Source: Phycisphaerales bacterium UBA2421 (lineage in GTDB: Bacteria > Planctomycetota > Phycisphaerae > Tepidisphaerales > Tepidisphaeraceae). Taken from it: 64,000 nt of DNA. Shown here piece by piece: positions 59,958-64,000 of the stretch (position 1 is the first letter of the stretch; each line of letters starts with the position of its first letter). Under the pieces are notes generated by a model, which ran no database searches, was not told where the DNA came from, and was given only the letters and a program-made list of their open reading frames with translations. The stretch spans positions 243,402 through 307,401 of the forward strand of contig DDRH01000067.1 in NCBI GenBank assembly GCA_002343075.1, given 5' to 3'. The position numbers and the translations under genes were made by a program.

Positions 59958-61262
59958 ATGTTCAGTCGAGTCGAGCAATCCTTTGGGAACGGCAGATTAA
60001 CGCGATTTATCGCAGATCGGCTTATGCGATCTCTGCGATCATCGGCGCTTTTTCACAACTTCACCGCCGCGGCAACCCTTGGCGTGGCGATTGGAGCGTC
60101 CATCGCGGCGCCGGCAGTCTCCAGGGCAGGGCCGGCGAGCTATGAATCGAAGCACTATACAATCACCAGCGATCTCGATCGCGACCTGACAATCGACATC
60201 GGCCGGCGAGCGGATGCAATGTACGACGAATATGCCCGCCGGTTAAGCGACTTCACCCCCCCAGCGGGCGCGCCGCGGTTTGAACTGCGGCTGTTTGATC
60301 GAAAACGCGATTACCTCAAGCTCACCGGCGACCGCTTCAGCAATACCGGCGGCATCTTCATGTCGGGGCGGAATATTCTTGCTGTCTACGTCGAGGAACA
60401 GGGCATCGAGAGCATGCGCCGCACGCTCCAGCATGAGGCATTTCACCAGTTTGCATATACGAATGTCAGCCCGAACCTACCTGTCTGGCTCAACGAAGGC
60501 CTGGCGCAGGTCTTTGAGGAGGGAATCTTCACAGGAAAGGGATTCCAACTCGGTGAGATTCCCCCTCGGCGGGTTCGCCAGTTGCAATATGACGTAAATG
60601 AAAAACGCCTCACACCGTTCCGCACATTTCTTGCGCTGACGGATGAACAATGGCAGGCCAGCCTGCGCGACCGGTCGCTGGCGGCGACACACTACAACCA
60701 AAGCTGGGCGATGGTGCACTTTCTCGTCTTCGCCGAGCGAAACGGAAAGTACCTCTACCGCAATAACCTCGTCGACTGGCTGCGGCGAATTCACAATGGC
60801 GAAGAGGCTTCCGAGGCGTTCAAACAGGCGTTTTCAGACAATGTCGAGGGATTTCAATCTCGATTTGCCGAGTTTGCCCGCTCGCTGGAACCGACCCCGC
60901 AGGCCCGCGCGGTCGAGCATCAGACCGTTTTGGCCGATCTGTTGATCGAGCTGAGGAACAGGGGAAAAAAGTTTGACACGGTGCAGCAGTTTCGCGATGA
61001 GGTCGTCCGCGGGCGCTATCGGATTCAATACAGCAAGGGAAACATCCAGTGGCAAACCGCAGAAGACCCGCTGGTCTACTTTTCCGACCTGTCCGGCAAA
61101 CCGTACGGCCCGAAAGAGCTTTTTTTCAGCCCGAGCCGCGACGGCGTGCTGCCGGACCTCATCGCCCGCCCTGCCACCACCCTGCCGCTGGCAACCAGAT
61201 TTTATCGATTAGACGGAAAGATCGAGCGAGAGACCCTCGTCGAACCGGCGCGGCGACGCTAA
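59958..61262 (+). CDS. Exported DUF1570 protein with zinc-peptidase-like HExxH
   Basis: 434 residues from ATG 59958; ATG 60024 would give a more compact signal peptide (MRSLRSSALFHNF, hydrophobic core, AVSRA). The mature part has YESKHYTITSDLDRDLTIDI, then RTLQHEAFHQFAYTN (HExxH-like HEAFH) and VWLNEGLAQVFEEG, which supplies a third Glu ligand as in gluzincin peptidases. The C-terminal 120 residues are a separate domain. Activity on substrate is unknown. Confidence 0.85.
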   Translation: MFSRVEQSFGNGRLTRFIADRLMRSLRSSALFHNFTAAATLGVAIGASIAAPAVSRAGPASYESKHYTITSDLDRDLTIDIGRRADAMYDEYARRLSDFTPPAGAPRFELRLFDRKRDYLKLTGDRFSNTGGIFMSGRNILAVYVEEQGIESMRRTLQHEAFHQFAYTNVSPNLPVWLNEGLAQVFEEGIFTGKGFQLGEIPPRRVRQLQYDVNEKRLTPFRTFLALTDEQWQASLRDRSLAATHYNQSWAMVHFLVFAERNGKYLYRNNLVDWLRRIHNGEEASEAFKQAFSDNVEGFQSRFAEFARSLEPTPQARAVEHQTVLADLLIELRNRGKKFDTVQQFRDEVVRGRYRIQYSKGNIQWQTAEDPLVYFSDLSGKPYGPKELFFSPSRDGVLPDLIARPATTLPLATRFYRLDGKIERETLVEPARRR

Positions 61263-61275
61263 ACTGCTCCGCGGC

Positions 61276-61755
61276 ATGACACCCCAACAACCAGTTCGCG
61301 CATACCTCGGCCTCGGTTCCAACCTTGGTGACCGCAAGGCCCACCTGCTCACCGCACTCTCGCTTCTCACCGAGACTGACGGGGTGCACGTGACGCGCAC
61401 CAGCAGTTTTCTAGACAACCCCGCGGTCGGCGGGCCGGCGGAAGCGCCGGCGTTTTTGAACTCGGTTGCCGAAATTGAAACCACCATCGGCCCACACCTG
61501 CTTTTACAGCGGCTGATGGAGATAGAACAAGCTCTCGGCCGCGAACGCCGAGTGAAATGGGAACCGCGTGTGATTGACCTCGATATTCTGCTTTACGGCG
61601 ACCAGATCATCTCCAGCGATGACCTGGTCATCCCTCACCCGCTGCTCCACGAACGCCGCTTTGTGCTAGCGCCGCTAGCCGAAGTCGCGCCAGATGCGAT
61701 TCACCCCGTCTTGCAGATGACGGCAAAGGGTTTACTGGATAATCTCAACGGTTGA
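61276..61755 (+). CDS. folK: 2-amino-4-hydroxy-6-hydroxymethyldihydropteridine pyrophosphokinase
   Basis: 159 residues. HPPK transfers pyrophosphate to the pterin in folate synthesis. Signatures: YLGLGSNLGDR, FLNSVAEIET, and KWEPRVIDLDILLYGD with IPHPLLHERRFVLAPLAEV. Its TGA overlaps the panC ATG (TGATG), so the two are translationally coupled. A TAAACT box lies ten bases before the ATG. Confidence 0.96.
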   Translation: MTPQQPVRAYLGLGSNLGDRKAHLLTALSLLTETDGVHVTRTSSFLDNPAVGGPAEAPAFLNSVAEIETTIGPHLLLQRLMEIEQALGRERRVKWEPRVIDLDILLYGDQIISSDDLVIPHPLLHERRFVLAPLAEVAPDAIHPVLQMTAKGLLDNLNG

Positions 61756-62636
61756 TGCAAGTCGTACAAACCATCGCCGAATGTCGTGCTGCGCGAAAGC
61801 AGGTTGAAAGATTAGCGCTCGTGCCGACGATGGGCGCGCTTCACGAAGGGCACATCGCGCTCATTCGACATGCCAGGAATCTCGAAGCGTTTGTGGCAGT
61901 GAGCATTTTCGTCAACCCGACACAGTTCGGCCCGCGAGAAGATTTCACGAAGTACCCGCGTCCGATCGAGGAAGATTTGTCGAAATGCCGCGACGCCGGT
62001 GCCGACCTCGTGTTCAATCCGCCACCGGGCGAAATGTACGGCAGCGACGCAAAACCAATCCTGATTGATATTCCCCACCTGACCGATTCGCTGGAGGGAA
62101 AACACCGGCCATCGCACTTCCGTGGGGTGTGCCAGGTGGTGGCGAAGTTGCTGAACATTGTGCAACCGAGCACCGCAGTGTTTGGTCTGAAGGATTTTCA
62201 GCAGTTTGCGGTGCTGCGGGCGATGGTGGAACTGCTTGACTTTCCGGTTGAGATGGTCGGCCATGCTACCATCCGTGAAACCGACGGCCTGGCGATGAGC
62301 AGTCGCAACGCTTTCCTCAGCCCCATCGAGCGCCGGCGGGCGCTGGCGATCAGCCGAGCACTTTTTGCGGCCAAGGAGCAATACATCGAGCACGGAATCA
62401 ACCAGACGAGCCGGCTTGTAGCGACGATGAAGCAGATCCTGCTGCCGCCGGCAAGCAACGCACTGACGGCCGACGGCGACCTTGGCCGGGTGCCGGTAAG
62501 CATCGACTACGTCGCCGCGGTGGACGCGGTGACCCTTTCGCCCGTTGAAGTCGTGAGAGAGCCGACCCTGCTCGCAATTGCGGCGCGAGTCGGTTCCACC
62601 CGGCTGATTGACAATGTTGTGATCGGCGAAGTTTGA
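61755..62636 (+). CDS. panC: Pantothenate synthetase
   Basis: 293 residues. PanC joins pantoate and beta-alanine using ATP. The HxGH-type motif is in VPTMGALHEGH (residues 23-33); SIFVNPTQFGPREDF, FGLKDFQQFAVLRAMVEL and RETDGLAMSSRNAFL follow. The ATG overlaps the folK stop by one base. Confidence 0.96.
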   Translation: MQVVQTIAECRAARKQVERLALVPTMGALHEGHIALIRHARNLEAFVAVSIFVNPTQFGPREDFTKYPRPIEEDLSKCRDAGADLVFNPPPGEMYGSDAKPILIDIPHLTDSLEGKHRPSHFRGVCQVVAKLLNIVQPSTAVFGLKDFQQFAVLRAMVELLDFPVEMVGHATIRETDGLAMSSRNAFLSPIERRRALAISRALFAAKEQYIEHGINQTSRLVATMKQILLPPASNALTADGDLGRVPVSIDYVAAVDAVTLSPVEVVREPTLLAIAARVGSTRLIDNVVIGEV

Positions 62637-62675
62637 CAACCAGCGGGCAACCCTCGACAACGTACCAGACAAACC

Positions 62676-63656
62676 ATGTGGCAAGACCTTCTCCGCATCC
62701 CGCTTCCTTTTTCAGTGCCGGTCATTGGTGACGAACTGGTAATTCATGGCTTTGGCCTGATGCTGGTGCTCGGGTTTTTGTGCGCGATGGAGTTAGCGCG
62801 TTACCTCGCTCGCAAGAGCCGAATCGATCCGGAGTTGTTTGCCAATGCAGCGCTGATTGGGCTGGTGAGCGGCATTGTCGGCGCACGATTATCGCACGTT
62901 CTGGAAAATTGGGCGGAGTACTCGCGGGCCGACCTGTCGTTTGCCCAGAATTTTCGCAACGCGATCAACATCACCTCCGGCGGGCTGACCTATTACGGCG
63001 GATTTTTACTCGCTTTTGTCACACTGGTTGGTTACGCGATGTGGAAAAAAATCCCCGTGCGCACGGGGATGGACATCATTGCGCCGTGCCTCATGCTGGG
63101 GCTGGCCCTGGGGCGCGTGGGCTGCTTTCTAAACGGCTGCTGCTTTGGGGCGGTCTGCGATGTACCTTGGGCCGTGAGTTTTCCTTATGGGTCGCCGCCG
63201 TACATGGAACATTCAGAGCAGGGTCGCATCCATGTCCCGCCGCAGTTGCTCGGGGTCGATGCCGCTGACGAGCTGGCGCCGCTTGACCCTGCCCGGCTCC
63301 GCAGGGCCGACCTGAAGCACCTTCAACCGCTTGCGGCAGTGCAGCATTCACTGCGCATCCATCCGGCGCAGCTCTACAGTGCCTTCACTGCAGCACTGTT
63401 GGTAGCGTTGCTTTTGTCACATTTCACCTTGCCCCACGCTCCGGGCACAACTTTCGCGCTGATGATGATGCTTGAAGGGGCCGCCCGCTTTTCCCTCGAA
63501 CTCGTTCGTGTCGAACCGCCGGTGATCGGGCGTCTCAGCATCAGCATGGTGCTGGCACTCGGGCTGATCGCCGCCGGCGCTGCGCTGTGGTTGGTTTTCC
63601 GTCACGCGCGCCGGGATGAGAACATTCTCACCGAACCCGCTGCCGCGACCGCGTGA
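62676..63656 (+). CDS. lgt: Prolipoprotein diacylglyceryl transferase
   Basis: 326 residues, about seven helices. Lgt attaches diacylglycerol to the lipobox cysteine of prolipoproteins. HGFGLMLVLGF near residue 24 and GRVGCFLNGCCFG (about 145-157) are family hallmarks; HPAQLYSAF follows. A hydrophilic insert at about 175-225 is longer than in E. coli Lgt. Several predicted lipoproteins in this window would be substrates. It follows panC by 39 bases. Confidence 0.95.
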   Translation: MWQDLLRIPLPFSVPVIGDELVIHGFGLMLVLGFLCAMELARYLARKSRIDPELFANAALIGLVSGIVGARLSHVLENWAEYSRADLSFAQNFRNAINITSGGLTYYGGFLLAFVTLVGYAMWKKIPVRTGMDIIAPCLMLGLALGRVGCFLNGCCFGAVCDVPWAVSFPYGSPPYMEHSEQGRIHVPPQLLGVDAADELAPLDPARLRRADLKHLQPLAAVQHSLRIHPAQLYSAFTAALLVALLLSHFTLPHAPGTTFALMMMLEGAARFSLELVRVEPPVIGRLSISMVLALGLIAAGAALWLVFRHARRDENILTEPAAATA

Positions 63657-63700
63657 TGGTTCCGCCGCAAAAACTCCCAGGGGCAGCCCAATCCATCTCA

Positions 63701-64000
63701 TCAGCCCGGCCGCGTAGTTGGAACCGGGAGTCGGTTGAGAAACGCAGGATCGATAAACAGGACGCGGTCCTGAACATCAAATGTCTTGCCGTAATCCACT
63801 TCGATCGTCAACTTCTTCGCAGTGTTAACGGGGATGGTCACGGTCTGCATCGGGGTGGCAGCCGATACGCCCGCCATCTCATAGCTCGTCGTGTCATCGA
63901 GCTTGAACCGGACGATGCAGTTGGCATAGGGCAACTGGCCGTCGATGAGGAAGCTCGTGCGAAAGGCGCGGGCGTCGGGATCGATGGCGTAGTCTATGCT
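63701..64000 (-). CDS. C-terminal part of an unidentified beta-rich protein (cut by window end)
   Basis: The frame is open from the window edge at 64000 to a stop at 63701, giving at least 99 residues. The segments RTSFLIDGQLPYANCIVRF, TPMQTVTIPVNTAKKLTIEV and VQDRVLFIDPAFLNRLPVP suggest a beta-sandwich domain of the carbohydrate-binding or NPCBM-like kind. The start is outside the window. No function can be assigned. Confidence 0.6.
   Translation of the reverse strand, partial: SIDYAIDPDARAFRTSFLIDGQLPYANCIVRFKLDDTTSYEMAGVSAATPMQTVTIPVNTAKKLTIEVDYGKTFDVQDRVLFIDPAFLNRLPVPTTRPG

Noticed and set aside
1..64000. tRNA, rRNA, tmRNA and CRISPR arrays
   Set aside because: No cloverleaf, ribosomal consensus or regularly spaced repeats were visible in the gaps on reading both strands; a tRNAscan/Infernal run would be decisive.

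Overview
The window is a GC-rich bacterial chromosome segment that looks planctomycetal, most likely class Phycisphaerae (Tepidisphaera/Humisphaera-like). The clues are an ECF sigma factor next to a Ser/Thr kinase with a TPR tail, two exported proteins with N-terminal LEPR-type motifs (LEPRRLFA, MEPRQMLA), two PEP-CTERM proteins (one with a dockerin-like EF-hand tail), a chlamydial Hc1-like histone, and many short lipoprotein or DUF proteins. Genes are packed on both strands with short gaps. I see no rRNA, tRNA, CRISPR array, prophage or complete insertion sequence.

Layout. 0-6 kb: cbb3 oxidase subunit I (cut by the window edge) with an Rrf2 regulator that has its own promoter and two palindromic operators, then the kinase/sigma pair. 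6-13 kb: class II aldolase and a GH78 rhamnosidase-like enzyme (probably deoxysugar use), a PEP-CTERM trypsin-like protease, an alpha/beta hydrolase lacking its nucleophile, a SPOR-like membrane protein and a pseudouridine synthase. 13-27 kb: a large autotransporter-type beta-strand-repeat protein, FolC, polyprenyl synthase, a GH113-like lipoprotein, a MazEF-like pair, AspS, a Tat-exported metallophosphoesterase, pyruvate kinase and a lipoprotein. 27-41 kb: MqnA, a roughly 0.9 kb gene-poor stretch, CrcB overlapping an esterase tail to tail, a STAS protein, an enlarged RNase HII-like protein, a PD40 propeller, an amidohydrolase, a PH-domain protein coupled to Hpt, a flippase-like fusion and an M42-like peptidase. 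41-48 kb: DUF1579, a MoaD/ThiS-like protein ending in Gly-Gly beside a BNR propeller, the two LEPR proteins, threonine synthase, and a RelBE-like pair whose toxin is frameshifted. 48-64 kb: site-2 protease, NUDIX, HAD, SppA, QueF, exonuclease, FabZ-like, Hc1-like, IlvE, a LolCD-type ABC pair, a frameshifted four-helix-bundle gene between inverted repeats, LysS, a DUF1570 protein, FolK-PanC-Lgt, and a gene cut by the window end.

How the genes fit together: Lgt, the LolCD-like transporter and several lipobox proteins describe a lipoprotein export route. FolC, FolK and PanC are vitamin/cofactor genes, and MqnA marks the futalosine route to menaquinone, which fits a respiratory organism with a cbb3 oxidase. 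A recurrent regulatory theme is a -10-like hexamer only 7-11 bases before start codons that lack a Shine-Dalgarno sequence, which suggests frequent leaderless transcription. The least explained loci are the MoaD-like/BNR pair, the four-helix-bundle cassette, and the enlarged RNase HII-like protein.
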